DNA of 59,569 bases from NCBI GenBank assembly GCA_025457615.1, contig JALOTZ010000015.1:1-59569 (forward strand), in the 5' to 3' direction. The stretch's first letter is position 1, and each line of letters begins with the position of its first letter. Shown here one piece after another: positions 33,413 through 41,900 of the stretch. The notes beneath the pieces are model-generated. The model did no database searches and was not told where the DNA came from. It saw nothing but the letters and a program-made list of their open reading frames with translations. A program made the translations under genes and the position numbers. The stretch comes from Verrucomicrobiota bacterium (lineage in GTDB: Bacteria > Verrucomicrobiota > Verrucomicrobiia > Limisphaerales > DSYF01).

Positions 33413-35625
33413 GCGCTGGCGTAGGCTTTGGTTTCCGCCGGGGACGGCGCGGGACGGCCCTGCGGTTCGAGCCGGCAGGCGCAAACCTTGAATTCGGGAA
33501 TCTTGGAAATGGGATCAAGATGCCCCGAAGTGAGTTGGTTGGCGGACTTCCTGCCCGGCCAATGATAGGGAATGAACACCGTGTCCTCGCGAATGGTCTC
33601 GACAAGTTGCGCCGGGAATTCCGCCGCGCCGCGCCGCGTCACGACCTTGACCAGCTCGCGGTCCTTGATGCCGAAGCGCGCCGCCGTCTGGGGATGAATC
33701 TCCAGCAATGGTTCGGGATACTGTTCGACGAGTTTGCCGATGCGCCGCGTCTGCGTGCCGCTGAGGTATTGCGATACCACGCGACCGGTGGTGAGGATCA
33801 TCGGATAGTCCGCATCTGTGAGTTCCGCCGGTTCGCGATAAGGGACGCCGTGAAAATGCGCCCGGCCATCGGGCGTCTTGAATTTGCGGTCCTCCCACAA
33901 TCGCGGCGTGCCGGGATGATCTTCCGACGGACACGGCCAGAACACGCCCATGTTGTCCTCAATTTTCTTATAGGTGATGCCGAAGTAATCCGCCGTGCCG
34001 CCTTTGGACGCAACGCGCAGTTCGTTGAAAATGTCCTCGGAGGAATTAAAGCTGAAGTGTTTCTCCGCACCGAGCCGTTTGGCGATTTCCAATAGAATGC
34101 TGGTGTCGGTGCGGGCGTTGCCCGGAGGATTGATTGCCTTGCGGATGCGCACCACGCGCCCCTCGGCCGTGGTCACTGTGCCGTCCTCCTCTTCGTGGAG
34201 CGAGCCGGGCAAGATCAGATTGGCGTGGCGGGCGGTCTCGTTGAGGAAGAAATCAATGCAGGCGTAGAACTCCAGCTTTTCCAGCGCCTCGCGAATCATG
34301 TTGTTGTTCGGCAGGGAGACGAGCGGGTTGAAGCAGATGCTCAACAATCCTTTGATTTCGCCGCGATGAATCGCCTCCATGATTTCGTAGGCGGTGAGCC
34401 CCTTGCCGGGCATTTCCTTTTCCTCAATGCCCCAAACGCTGCTGATGTATTTGCGATGCTCGGGATTCTCGATGTCGCGATTGCCGGGAAGTTGGTCGCA
34501 CTTGTGACCGTGCTCGCGTCCGCCCTGGCCATTGCCCTGGCCGGTGATGGTCGCATAGCCGCAGTAGGGCTTGCCAATGCGGCCAGTCGCCAGCACAAGA
34601 TTGATGCAGCCGAGCACGTTCTCGACGCCTTTGCTGTGATGCTCGATGCCGCGCGCGTGCATCAGGAAACTCGTCTTGGCCGCGCCCCACCACTGCGCGG
34701 CTTGCATGATCTTGTCCTTGGGGATGCCCGTCGTGCGCTCCGCCCATTCCAGATCGTAGGATTCGACGGCTTTCTTCGCTTCCTCAAATCCGCTGGTGTG
34801 ATTGGCGATGAATTCGTGATCGAGCCAGTCATGCTTGATGAGCTGGTGCAGAATCGCTCCATAAAGCGCCGAGTCACGACCCGGACGGATGGGCAGATGC
34901 AAATCAGCGGTGCGCGCAATGGGGGTGAGGCGCGGGTCAACGACGATGAGCTTCGCGCCATTGTCGCGCGCCTGCCAGATCCAGTGCGTGAGTGTCGGGA
35001 ACGTTTCGCTGACGTTCGTGCCGCAGATCATCACGACCTCGGCGTGGGCGAGGTCGGAGTAATTGTTCGAGCCACGATCCAGACCGAATGCCTTCTTGTT
35101 GCCCGCGCCGGCACTGACCATGCAGAGGCGTCCGTTGTAATCGAGGTTCTTGGTCTTGAGAGCCACCCGCGCAAACTTGCCAACGAGATAGCTTTTTTCA
35201 TTCGTCAGCGAGACGCCGGACAGCATGGCGAACGCATCGCGGCCATACTGCCCTTGAATGCGTTGGATTTCGGAAATCAATCGGTCGTAGGCGGCATCCC
35301 AGCCGATCGGACGGAAACCCTTGCCCTCGACGCGCTCAATCGGATCGAGCAGGCGGTCAGGATGATTGTTTTGCAGATAACGCTGGACGCCCTTCGGACA
35401 CAGCCGGCCTTCGTTGTAAGGAAATTCCTCCCACGGTTCGAAGCCGACGATCCGATTGTCCTTCACCAGCAGTTTGATGCCGCATTGCATGCCGCAAAAG
35501 CAGCAGTGCGTTTTGACGACCTCATCCGGCTCGTCGCGCCCCGGATAGCCCTGCACGGGCGGGAAGTTGAGCGACGGCCCGAATTGGGCAATCAGGTTCT
35601 CGGCAGTTACAGGTAAGGTTGCCAT
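33409..35625 (-). CDS. Molybdopterin nitrate reductase catalytic subunit (NasA/NapA-like)
   Basis: A 738-residue DMSO-reductase-family enzyme. [10 protein letters not shown] and GRLCPKG ligate one [4Fe-4S] cluster (C41, C44, C48, C76). [10 protein letters not shown] puts a cysteine at C168 as the likely Mo ligand, as in NapA, NasA and formate dehydrogenases. [12 protein letters not shown] and [15 protein letters not shown] are MGD-binding and family motifs. No twin-arginine signal is visible, so it is cytoplasmic. The genes with it (NarK, ferredoxin, Rieske, membrane cytochrome) and the box upstream support nitrate as substrate, although formate or another oxyanion cannot be excluded by sequence alone. 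It starts 6 nt after the membrane gene. Confidence 0.82.
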   Translation of the reverse strand: MATLPVTAENLIAQFGPSLNFPPVQGYPGRDEPDEVVKTHCCFCGMQCGIKLLVKDNRIVGFEPWEEFPYNEGRLCPKGVQRYLQNNHPDRLLDPIERVEGKGFRPIGWDAAYDRLISEIQRIQGQYGRDAFAMLSGVSLTNEKSYLVGKFARVALKTKNLDYNGRLCMVSAGAGNKKAFGLDRGSNNYSDLAHAEVVMICGTNVSETFPTLTHWIWQARDNGAKLIVVDPRLTPIARTADLHLPIRPGRDSALYGAILHQLIKHDWLDHEFIANHTSGFEEAKKAVESYDLEWAERTTGIPKDKIMQAAQWWGAAKTSFLMHARGIEHHSKGVENVLGCINLVLATGRIGKPYCGYATITGQGNGQGGREHGHKCDQLPGNRDIENPEHRKYISSVWGIEEKEMPGKGLTAYEIMEAIHRGEIKGLLSICFNPLVSLPNNNMIREALEKLEFYACIDFFLNETARHANLILPGSLHEEEDGTVTTAEGRVVRIRKAINPPGNARTDTSILLEIAKRLGAEKHFSFNSSEDIFNELRVASKGGTADYFGITYKKIEDNMGVFWPCPSEDHPGTPRLWEDRKFKTPDGRAHFHGVPYREPAELTDADYPMILTTGRVVSQYLSGTQTRRIGKLVEQYPEPLLEIHPQTAARFGIKDRELVKVVTRRGAAEFPAQLVETIREDTVFIPYHWPGRKSANQLTSGHLDPISKIPEFKVCACRLEPQGRPAPSPAETKAYASA

Positions 35626-35631
35626 GACAAT

Positions 35632-36678
35632 TTATCCGAAGAGTGAACCCGCCTTTTGCCGGGCCTTGAGATGGGCCTTGGCCAGCAAGGCCCGTTTGCC
35701 GCGCGGACTGTATTCGATATGCGACTTGCCGTCCTTGCGCGCGTAATTGAAACCCAATTCGGCGGCCACGGCTTTGACATCGTCCACGTGCATTTGCGAA
35801 TCGAATTCCTCTTTCGTGTGCGGACAAACCGCCTGCGGCCCTTCCGCGCCGGCGCGCCGGTAGATAGCGATGCCCAACTGCGCGGGCCGTTGGATGATGT
35901 GGTAAAACTTGCCGAACGGCATCCAGAGCAGGAACAGAATCACCGTGATGGCGTGGGTGATGGCCATAAACTGATGCGCTTTGCCCTCCATAAACTTGTA
36001 GTCGAGGCTGATGCCCAAGCCGGTCAGCGAAATGGCCAGCAACAGCAACAACGGCAACCAGTCACCTTCGAACGTCTGGATCGCGATCTGCCCGGCGTGC
36101 GTGAGGCGGCGGCGCATCATGATCATCACGCCCACGATGACCAGTATGGCCGACCAGTTCAGCGCGTTGAAGATGATTTCCGCCAGCACGGTATGCAGCG
36201 GAAACTCCATCACCTTGAAACCAAAGGTGAAAATCTCATAGGTGTTGATGCCGCCGGGCTTCAACCCGAAGTGAATCCAGCCAAACACCAATGGAAACGT
36301 CACGGCAAACGCCAGCAGACAACCCCACGCCATTAACATGTGGCCGTAGCCGCGTGCCTTGCTCCGGTTGCGGATGAACTTCTGGCCGAGGAACTGCACA
36401 ACAAAATGCTTCGTCAATTCCCAGCCGTAAGCGATGGTGCGTCCGGTGAAGAACAATTTCCAGCCGCGGGCGAAATACCGCCAGGTCGGTGGCCGTTGCA
36501 GCCAGACCGTGTAGCGATAGACAATGCCGAAGCAGGCGAAGATGCAGCCAAACAAATAGGCGACCAGCGCCGGGTCAAAGTTGGTCAGATTGCGAGAGCC
36601 GACCAAAATCGAAATCACCAGCAGTGCCGTGGCAACGGCAGCTATCCATGCGGCCCGGAGATTAAGCGTGTTGAACAT
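35632..36678 (-). CDS. Membrane haem b subunit of the nitrate reductase complex (NarI/HdrE-like)
   Basis: A 348-residue membrane protein. Its hydrophobic helices include AAWIAAVATALLVISILVG, LVAYLFGCIFACFGIVY, MLMAWGCLLAFAVTFPLVFG, ILVIVGVMIMM, LPLLLLLAISLTGLGISL and AITHAITVILFLLWMPFG. Histidines in THAITV, HGHML-like (YGHML) and PLHTV positions could ligate haem b, as in NarI and the HdrE/DsrM family. The soluble tail carries a lone VCPH motif. It is the first gene of the nitrate reductase operon and likely oxidises quinol. The leader between the predicted transcription start (about 36838) and the ATG is about 160 nt. Confidence 0.72.
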   Translation of the reverse strand: MFNTLNLRAAWIAAVATALLVISILVGSRNLTNFDPALVAYLFGCIFACFGIVYRYTVWLQRPPTWRYFARGWKLFFTGRTIAYGWELTKHFVVQFLGQKFIRNRSKARGYGHMLMAWGCLLAFAVTFPLVFGWIHFGLKPGGINTYEIFTFGFKVMEFPLHTVLAEIIFNALNWSAILVIVGVMIMMRRRLTHAGQIAIQTFEGDWLPLLLLLAISLTGLGISLDYKFMEGKAHQFMAITHAITVILFLLWMPFGKFYHIIQRPAQLGIAIYRRAGAEGPQAVCPHTKEEFDSQMHVDDVKAVAAELGFNYARKDGKSHIEYSPRGKRALLAKAHLKARQKAGSLFG

Positions 36679-36844
36679 GTGTGCTTGCGGCGGACGCTAC
36701 AAGTCTATTGAGTCGCCTCTTAAAGTCGAGCGACCAATACCTCTTGGCGTCCGTTTCATTCCAGCGATTGCATCGGAAGTGCAACTGAAAACACTTCTAG
36801 CTGCACTGCCCGCCGGACCAGTGTTGCTGGTTACCATTCGGCAA

Positions 36845-36886
36845 AGAATAGCAGCGCTTCCCATAACAGCGTTTGACTCGAATCAA
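36845..36886 (-). promoter_or_regulatory. FNR/DNR-type box and -10 of the nitrate reductase operon
   Basis: On the minus strand TTGATTCGAGTCAA (36886-36873) is followed after 22 nt by TATTCT (36850-36845). The predicted +1 is near 36838, giving a leader of about 160 nt to the ATG at 36678. Confidence 0.65.
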
Positions 36887-36925
36887 AGAACTGGCAGTTC
36901 TGACCATACGCTCGCCGAATCGCTT

Positions 36926-36966
36926 TTGACGTGGGTCAATGTGCCGCTTGCACATTGTGATACGAT
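36926..36966 (+). promoter_or_regulatory. FNR/DNR-type box and -10 of the TauE/moa operon
   Basis: TTGACGTGGGTCAA at 36926-36939; TACGAT at 36961-36966 after 21 nt. The predicted +1 is 36973, one base before the GTG at 36974. The two boxes at 36873 and 36926 face opposite ways, 39 bp apart, and serve divergent operons. Confidence 0.7.
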
Positions 36967-36973
36967 TTTTTTC

Positions 36974-37729
36974 GTGGCCGACCTAAACGACTTTCAAATC
37001 CTTGCGCTTCCATTGGCAGTGGGGTTGGTGGCGTTTTTGTATTCTTCGGTTGGTCACGGTGGGGCGACCGGCTATCTCGCGGCGGCGGCGTTGCTCGGCT
37101 TGTCGCCCGCGTTCGCCCGGCCTGGGGCGTTGTGGATGAATTGCGTCGTTGCGAGCATCGCGTTCTGGCGATTTCAACGCGCCCGTTTCTTTGACGCCCA
37201 AGTATTCTGGCCGCTGGCGACCGCCTCCATTCCGTGCGCCTGGCTGGGCAGCCGGATGCACCTCGAAGGGCGCGGCTATGCCTTGGTGTTGGGTGCAGCG
37301 CTGCTGGCGGCGGGCTGGTTTCTGGGCTGGGGCAAGCGCGACACGACCAGCGAATCACCCCGGCCCATCGGCCTGCCCATAGCCATGCTGGCCGGCGGCG
37401 GTCTGGGTTTCCTTGCGGGACTCACCGGCATTGGCGGCGGGGTGTTTCTGACTCCACTGCTGATTTTTCTGAACTGGACACCAGCCAAAGTCGCGGGCGG
37501 CATTTCTGCGCTGTTCATCGTGGTCAATTCACTCGCCGGGCTGGCAGGCTTGGGCGGCAAGGCGCTGGTGTGGCAACCTTCATTTCTTGCTCCAATTCTC
37601 CTCGGCATCATTGGGGCGCTGCTCGGCACGCATTTTGGCGTGAACCGCTGGCGCACGACTGCCTTTCGCCGCGCGCTCGCAACGGTGTTGTGGATTGCCG
37701 CCGCAAAACTCATGCTCAGCGGAAAATAA
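36974..37729 (+). CDS. TauE/SafE-family permease
   Basis: A 251-residue membrane protein of two similar halves, each starting with a Gly-rich first helix (LYSSVGHGGATGYLAAAALLG and GLTGIGGGVFLTPLLIFLNW), as in the TauE/SafE anion permease family. About eight hydrophobic helices are visible. Relatives move sulfite, sulfonates or other organic anions. Located first in the moa operon, a part in molybdate or sulfur supply is imaginable, but not shown. The GTG at 36974 is chosen because of the box spacing; an in-frame GTG at 36941 lies directly after the box. Confidence 0.72.
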   Translation: MADLNDFQILALPLAVGLVAFLYSSVGHGGATGYLAAAALLGLSPAFARPGALWMNCVVASIAFWRFQRARFFDAQVFWPLATASIPCAWLGSRMHLEGRGYALVLGAALLAAGWFLGWGKRDTTSESPRPIGLPIAMLAGGGLGFLAGLTGIGGGVFLTPLLIFLNWTPAKVAGGISALFIVVNSLAGLAGLGGKALVWQPSFLAPILLGIIGALLGTHFGVNRWRTTAFRRALATVLWIAAAKLMLSGK

Positions 37730-37731
37730 AT

Positions 37732-37968
37732 ATGCGCATTCTCTTCTTTGCCCATTTGAAAGACGTGACGCGCTGCTCGGAGATGAATCTGAGTTGCGCC
37801 GAGACGAACGCCGATGGTCTGTGGCGCGAGTTGATTGCCGCGCATCCGGGCTTGGAGCGTTTTCGTGGTTCAGTGCGGCTGGCCAGAAACTCCGAATACG
37901 TCGCACCGGAGGCGCGCTTCACTGACGCCGATGAAGTGGCGTTGATTCCACCGGTGTCGGGCGGCTGA
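37732..37968 (+). CDS. moaD: Molybdopterin synthase small subunit
   Basis: A 78-residue ubiquitin-like protein: MRILFFAHLKDVTRCSEM opens the beta-grasp fold, and the last residues LIPPVSGG end in the Gly-Gly that is thiocarboxylated. MoaD delivers the dithiolene sulfurs to precursor Z in concert with MoaE. It starts 2 nt after the TauE-like stop. The MoeB-like adenylyltransferase that would activate it is not in the window. Confidence 0.88.
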   Translation: MRILFFAHLKDVTRCSEMNLSCAETNADGLWRELIAAHPGLERFRGSVRLARNSEYVAPEARFTDADEVALIPPVSGG

Positions 37969-37980
37969 ACCCAGAGACAC

Positions 37981-39615
37981 ATGGAAATCCACATCCAACT
38001 GACGACCGAGCGCATCACGGAGCATCTGCCACCGCCGTCGGCGGCGCTGGGAGCGTGGGGGGAATTTCGCGGTGTGGTGCGGGGCGAGGAAAACGGCGCA
38101 ACCATTGCGGCCTTGGAATACGAGGCTTACCAGCCGATGGCGGAGCGTGAAATCCGCCGCCTGCTTACGGAGCTTTCGACCGCACAGCCTTGTCTGGCGG
38201 CCCGTGTGATTCATCGCCTCGGTATCGTGCCGGTCGGCGAGGCGGCGATTTATGTGGGCATCGCCGGACGGCATCGCGCGGAAGCCTTCGCTTTGCTCAC
38301 GGCTTTCATGGACCGGTTGAAACGAGACGTGCCGATCTGGAAACGGCGGGCCGTTACGAATCTCAACGTGATTGAGGACCGCACCCCAAACGCCAGCGGA
38401 CATCCGAAGTCCGGTTCTGTATCTGCGCACTCCGCCAGTGAAGTCGTGACGCTGCTTCGCGAATTGTGTCAACCTTTGGCGACGGAACGAGTCGCCTTGG
38501 CGGAGTCTAATGGGCGAGTGCTGCGTGAAGCGGTTTGTGCGCTGGAAGACCAACCGTCTTTCGACCGGTCTTCCGTGGATGGCTACGCCGTCCGGCAGGA
38601 TGATGCCGGCACGAGCTTTGTCGTCGTGGACGAACTTCGCGCCGGTGACTGGCGGCCGCGGGCGCTGCAACCGGGCGAGGCGGTTCGTATCGCCACCGGC
38701 GGCGCATTGCCGGGGGATGGTTTGCAGGTGGTGATGAAGGAGGATGTGCGTGTCGAACCGGGCAAGGTTCTCGTTTTGAAGAGAGACGGCGACCGCAACA
38801 TCCGTTTCCGGGGCGAGGATGCGAAGTGCGGACAGATTTTGGTCAGTGCCGGGACGGTGCTTCGCCACGGCACGCTAGGCCTGCTGGCAAGTTTAGGCTG
38901 CGTCCAACCACTGGTCACACGTCTACCACGGGTGTTGCACCTAGCAACCGGAAATGAAATCGTGTCGCCGGATCAATTTCCCAAACACGGCCAGATTCGC
39001 GATTCCAATTCGACGTTGGTGCAGGCGTTCCTCAGTCAGTGGAATATCATCCCTGAACAGAGGCGCGTGGCGGAAGATGCCCCCGCCATTCAATCAGCCA
39101 TGAGCCATCAGCTGTCTGAGATTGACCTCCTGCTGATTTCCGGCGGCGCGAGCGTGGGCGAACATGATTTTACCCGGCGATTGCTGGCGGAGGCGGGGTT
39201 TGTCATTCATGTCAGCAAAACCACGGCGCGTCCGGGCAAGCCGCTCATCGTCGCGCAACGTGGCGGCACGCTGGCGTTCGGGCTGCCGGGTAATCCGCTG
39301 GCGCACTTCGTCTGCTTGAACCTCTACGTGCGCGCGGCGTTGGAATCTTGGAGCGGCCAATTTCAGCGGACGGATTTTGCGGCAGGCGAGTTGACGGAAG
39401 ATTTGGCCGCCGGTGGCAATGCGCGGGAATCATTCTGGCCCGCGCGCTGGCATCTGACGGACGGCGCGGTTCGCCTTGCGCCTTCGCGGTGGCAAAGTTC
39501 CGGTGACTTGACCGCTCTCGCCGGGGCAAACGCGATCATTCGCGTCAGGGCGGAAACAAAGCAACTGCCGCGTGGCAGTCGGGTGGAGTTTATGAACACG
39601 GAAGGAATTGGATGA
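37981..39615 (+). CDS. MoaE-MoeA fusion (molybdopterin synthase large subunit + molybdenum insertase)
   Basis: A 544-residue single chain with two complete Moco enzymes. Residues 1-130 are MoaE: GEFRGVVRG, LEYEAYQPMAE, VIHRLGIVPVGEAAIYV and VPIWKRR (the catalytic Lys region). A short linker (residues 131-150) is followed by MoeA: LAESNGRVLREAV, FDRSSVDGYAVR, ATGGALPGDGLQVVMKED, LATGNEIV, LISGGASVGEHD and FGLPGNPLAHFV. MoaE converts precursor Z into molybdopterin, and MoeA inserts molybdate. Both are normally separate proteins, so product channelling is suggested. It starts 13 nt after moaD and overlaps moaC by 4 nt. Confidence 0.9.
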   Translation: MEIHIQLTTERITEHLPPPSAALGAWGEFRGVVRGEENGATIAALEYEAYQPMAEREIRRLLTELSTAQPCLAARVIHRLGIVPVGEAAIYVGIAGRHRAEAFALLTAFMDRLKRDVPIWKRRAVTNLNVIEDRTPNASGHPKSGSVSAHSASEVVTLLRELCQPLATERVALAESNGRVLREAVCALEDQPSFDRSSVDGYAVRQDDAGTSFVVVDELRAGDWRPRALQPGEAVRIATGGALPGDGLQVVMKEDVRVEPGKVLVLKRDGDRNIRFRGEDAKCGQILVSAGTVLRHGTLGLLASLGCVQPLVTRLPRVLHLATGNEIVSPDQFPKHGQIRDSNSTLVQAFLSQWNIIPEQRRVAEDAPAIQSAMSHQLSEIDLLLISGGASVGEHDFTRRLLAEAGFVIHVSKTTARPGKPLIVAQRGGTLAFGLPGNPLAHFVCLNLYVRAALESWSGQFQRTDFAAGELTEDLAAGGNARESFWPARWHLTDGAVRLAPSRWQSSGDLTALAGANAIIRVRAETKQLPRGSRVEFMNTEGIG

Positions 39616-40067
39616 AGTCGGACCAGAAATTTTCTCATCTTGATGCCACTGGCACGGCCCGCATGGTGAACGTCGGCGCGAAGCCGGTGCAGCGCCGCCG
39701 CGCAACTGCGGCGGCGATTTTGGTTTGCCAACCGTCCACTATTCGCGCGTTAAAGCGGAACGCGCTCCCGAAAGGCGATGTGCTGACCGTGGCGCAGATT
39801 GCCGGCATTCAGGCCGCCAAGCGCACGGCGGACTTGATTCCGCTTTGCCACCCGCTCGCCTTGTGCCACGTCGCCGTGAGTTTTCAGGTGAAGCGCGACC
39901 AGGTGCTCGTGGAATGTGTGGCCGAGACCACCGCGCAGACCGGCGTGGAAATGGAGGCGTTGACGGGAGCAAGTGTGGCGGCGTTGACGCTTTATGACAT
40001 GTGCAAGGCCGTGGACAAGACGATGCGCGTCGAGGGCGTGCGGGTGCTGGCAAAGGTGAAAGAATGA
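39612..40067 (+). CDS. moaC: Cyclic pyranopterin monophosphate synthase
   Basis: A 151-residue protein with the MoaC motifs: FSHLDATGTARMVNVG, IPLCHPLALCHV (active-site His and Cys region), VECVAETTAQTGVEMEAL and LTLYDMCKAVDKTM. It completes the formation of cyclic pyranopterin monophosphate with MoaA, which lies two genes downstream. Its start overlaps the moaE-moeA stop, and its stop overlaps the moaB-like start, both by 4 nt. Confidence 0.93.
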   Translation: MKSDQKFSHLDATGTARMVNVGAKPVQRRRATAAAILVCQPSTIRALKRNALPKGDVLTVAQIAGIQAAKRTADLIPLCHPLALCHVAVSFQVKRDQVLVECVAETTAQTGVEMEALTGASVAALTLYDMCKAVDKTMRVEGVRVLAKVKE

Positions 40068-40555
40068 AAATCGGGCGTGTCACCATCAGCGACCGCGCCA
40101 GTGCGGGCGTCTATGCCGACCGTAGCGGGCCGGAGATCGAGACTGTGTTGGAGGAGCATTTCCCGGATGCGCAATTCCATGCGGAGGTTGTGCCGGATGA
40201 GCGCGAAATGATTGCCGCCGCACTGCTGCATTGCGCCGACGATTTGAAGTTTGACCTCGTGGTGACGACCGGCGGCACGGGGATTTCCTCACGCGATGTC
40301 ACGCCCGAGGCGACGCGCGCGGTGCTGGAAAAGGAATTGCCCGGCTTCGGCGAAGCCATGCGGATGGCTTCACTGGCGCGCGTGAAGACCGCGATTCTTT
40401 CTCGCGCCACGGCGGGCACGCGCGGACGCTCGCTCATTGTGAATTTGCCGGGCAAGCCTTCCGCCGTGCGCGAGTGCCTGGAAATCCTCGCGCCCGCCAT
40501 CCGTGAAGGCGTCGCGCATTTGCGCGGCGAAGACCCGCATCAGGGCAAAGCATAA
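40064..40555 (+). CDS. moaB: MoaB/MogA molybdopterin adenylyltransferase
   Basis: A 163-residue protein: RVTISDRASAGVYADRSGPEI at the N-terminus, LVVTTGGTGISSRDVTPEAT near the middle and IVNLPGKPSAVRECLEIL near the end. These are the MPT-binding and nucleotide-binding signatures of MogA/MoaB, which adenylates molybdopterin before metal insertion by MoeA. The ATG at 40064 overlaps the moaC stop. It precedes moaA by 4 nt. Confidence 0.88.
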   Translation: MKIGRVTISDRASAGVYADRSGPEIETVLEEHFPDAQFHAEVVPDEREMIAAALLHCADDLKFDLVVTTGGTGISSRDVTPEATRAVLEKELPGFGEAMRMASLARVKTAILSRATAGTRGRSLIVNLPGKPSAVRECLEILAPAIREGVAHLRGEDPHQGKA

Positions 40556-40559
40556 ATTT

Positions 40560-41534
40560 ATGGACCACTTTGGACGCACCATTGATTACCTGCGCATCTC
40601 GGTCACCGACCGGTGCAATGAACGCTGCCTCTACTGTATGCCGGAGGGCTACAAAGGCTGGGAGCGCAAACCTGATCATTTGACGGCAGAGGAAATCCTT
40701 CGTGTCGCGCGCGTGGCAGCGGGCATGGGCTTCCGCAAATTCCGGCTCACCGGCGGCGAACCGCTGGTGCGGGCAGACCTGACGAACATCGTGCGCGGCA
40801 TGACGGCCCTGCCCGGGGTGGAACATGTCGGAATCTCGACGAACGGCACGAAACTGGCCGCGCTGGCGCAGCCGTTGCGGGACGCGGGCGCGGGCACGGT
40901 GAACGTGAGTCTTGATGCGCTCGATCCGGAGGTGTATGGCCGCGTCACCGGGGGCGACGTGAAGCAGGTGATTGCCGGCATCCGTGCAGCGGTGGCGGCA
41001 AAGTTCGAGTGCGTGAAGCTGAACGCGGTGCTGATGCGTGGCGTGAATGAGGGTGAAATCTGGCCGCTCGTGTTGTTCGCGGCGGAACACGGGTTGCCGC
41101 TCCGACTTATCGAACTCATGCCGATCACAACGACCGACGTGTTGACTGAAAAGAACTTCATGAGTGTCGAGGAGGCAATGGCGCTGCTGCGGCAGAAGGA
41201 CGAATTGATTCCGCAACCGGACTGGCGGCTGGGGTTTGGCCCGGCAAAGTATTATCTGCTGAAACACACCGGCGCGCGGGTCGGCTTCATTGGTGCGATG
41301 ACCAATCTGCATTTCTGTGAAACGTGCAACAAGATGCGGCTCACCGCCGATGGCAAGCTCCGCCCGTGCCTGGGCGACCACGGCGAAATTGATTTGCGCG
41401 ACACGCTGCGCCACGCGCCGGACGACGCAGCGGTGCGTTCCCTCCTGCAAACGGCCCTGCAACGCAAACCGCTGGAGCACTCCTTCCGAGGGTCATATCA
41501 GCCCTGCCGCCCGATGACGGCTATTGGTGGCTGA
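40560..41534 (+). CDS. moaA: GTP 3',8-cyclase
   Basis: A 324-residue radical SAM enzyme with ISVTDRCNERCLYCMPEGY, giving the N-terminal cluster, and FCETCNKMRLTADGKLRPCLG, giving the second [4Fe-4S] cluster that binds GTP. FRLTGGEPLVRADL is the SAM-binding stretch. The C-terminal Gly-Gly (AIGG) typical of MoaA is present. It converts GTP to 3',8-cyclo-7,8-dihydro-GTP, the first Moco step. This is the last gene of the moa operon; the opposing accessory gene ends 10 nt away. Confidence 0.93.
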   Translation: MDHFGRTIDYLRISVTDRCNERCLYCMPEGYKGWERKPDHLTAEEILRVARVAAGMGFRKFRLTGGEPLVRADLTNIVRGMTALPGVEHVGISTNGTKLAALAQPLRDAGAGTVNVSLDALDPEVYGRVTGGDVKQVIAGIRAAVAAKFECVKLNAVLMRGVNEGEIWPLVLFAAEHGLPLRLIELMPITTTDVLTEKNFMSVEEAMALLRQKDELIPQPDWRLGFGPAKYYLLKHTGARVGFIGAMTNLHFCETCNKMRLTADGKLRPCLGDHGEIDLRDTLRHAPDDAAVRSLLQTALQRKPLEHSFRGSYQPCRPMTAIGG

Positions 41535-41543
41535 ATGGAGCAT

Positions 41544-41900
41544 TCATTCTCTGTCGTCTTCCATCCGCTTGTCACTTTCGGCAACCTCTTTCACGTCAAT
41601 CTTGGTAATTGCCGGCTGGCCTTCGGTAGGCAAGGACCGCTGACTGGCTGGTAGTGCTCCCAGGAACGCCAGTTCCATCCGCTGCATCGCAGTTTCGATG
41701 CGGCGCAGCGAGTGGCCGCGCAGCGTGACTTCATGTGTAGCGAAGACCAAACGCAATCGTTGCTCTTTGCCTTCGTTTTTGAGTTCAGCGAAGGCGAATT
41801 GGTCGAACGGCAGCAGCAGGGTTTGTTCAGCCGACACTTCGATTTTGACCGCGCGAGCGTTTGGATCGCTCGCCCAACATTCGGGTGTTTTTGTGCTCAT
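41544..41900 (-). CDS. Hypothetical protein at the end of the relaxase gene
   Basis: A 118-residue acidic protein with TLLLPFDQFAFAELKNEGKE in the middle, rich in charged residues and lacking Cys clusters or membrane segments. Its start overlaps the end of the relaxase by about 74 nt, so the two are translated as a unit. I do not recognise a family. It may be an auxiliary factor of the mobilisation module. Confidence 0.5.
   Translation of the reverse strand: MSTKTPECWASDPNARAVKIEVSAEQTLLLPFDQFAFAELKNEGKEQRLRLVFATHEVTLRGHSLRRIETAMQRMELAFLGALPASQRSLPTEGQPAITKIDVKEVAESDKRMEDDRE

Noticed and set aside
34195..35616. A 473-codon plus-strand frame opposite the nitrate reductase gene
   Set aside because: It carries no motif, whereas the minus strand has the Mo and Fe-S ligands.
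36581..36973. A 131-residue N-terminal extension of the TauE-like permease
   Set aside because: It crosses both regulatory boxes and part of the opposite cytochrome gene; GTG at 36974 fits the promoter geometry and the family.
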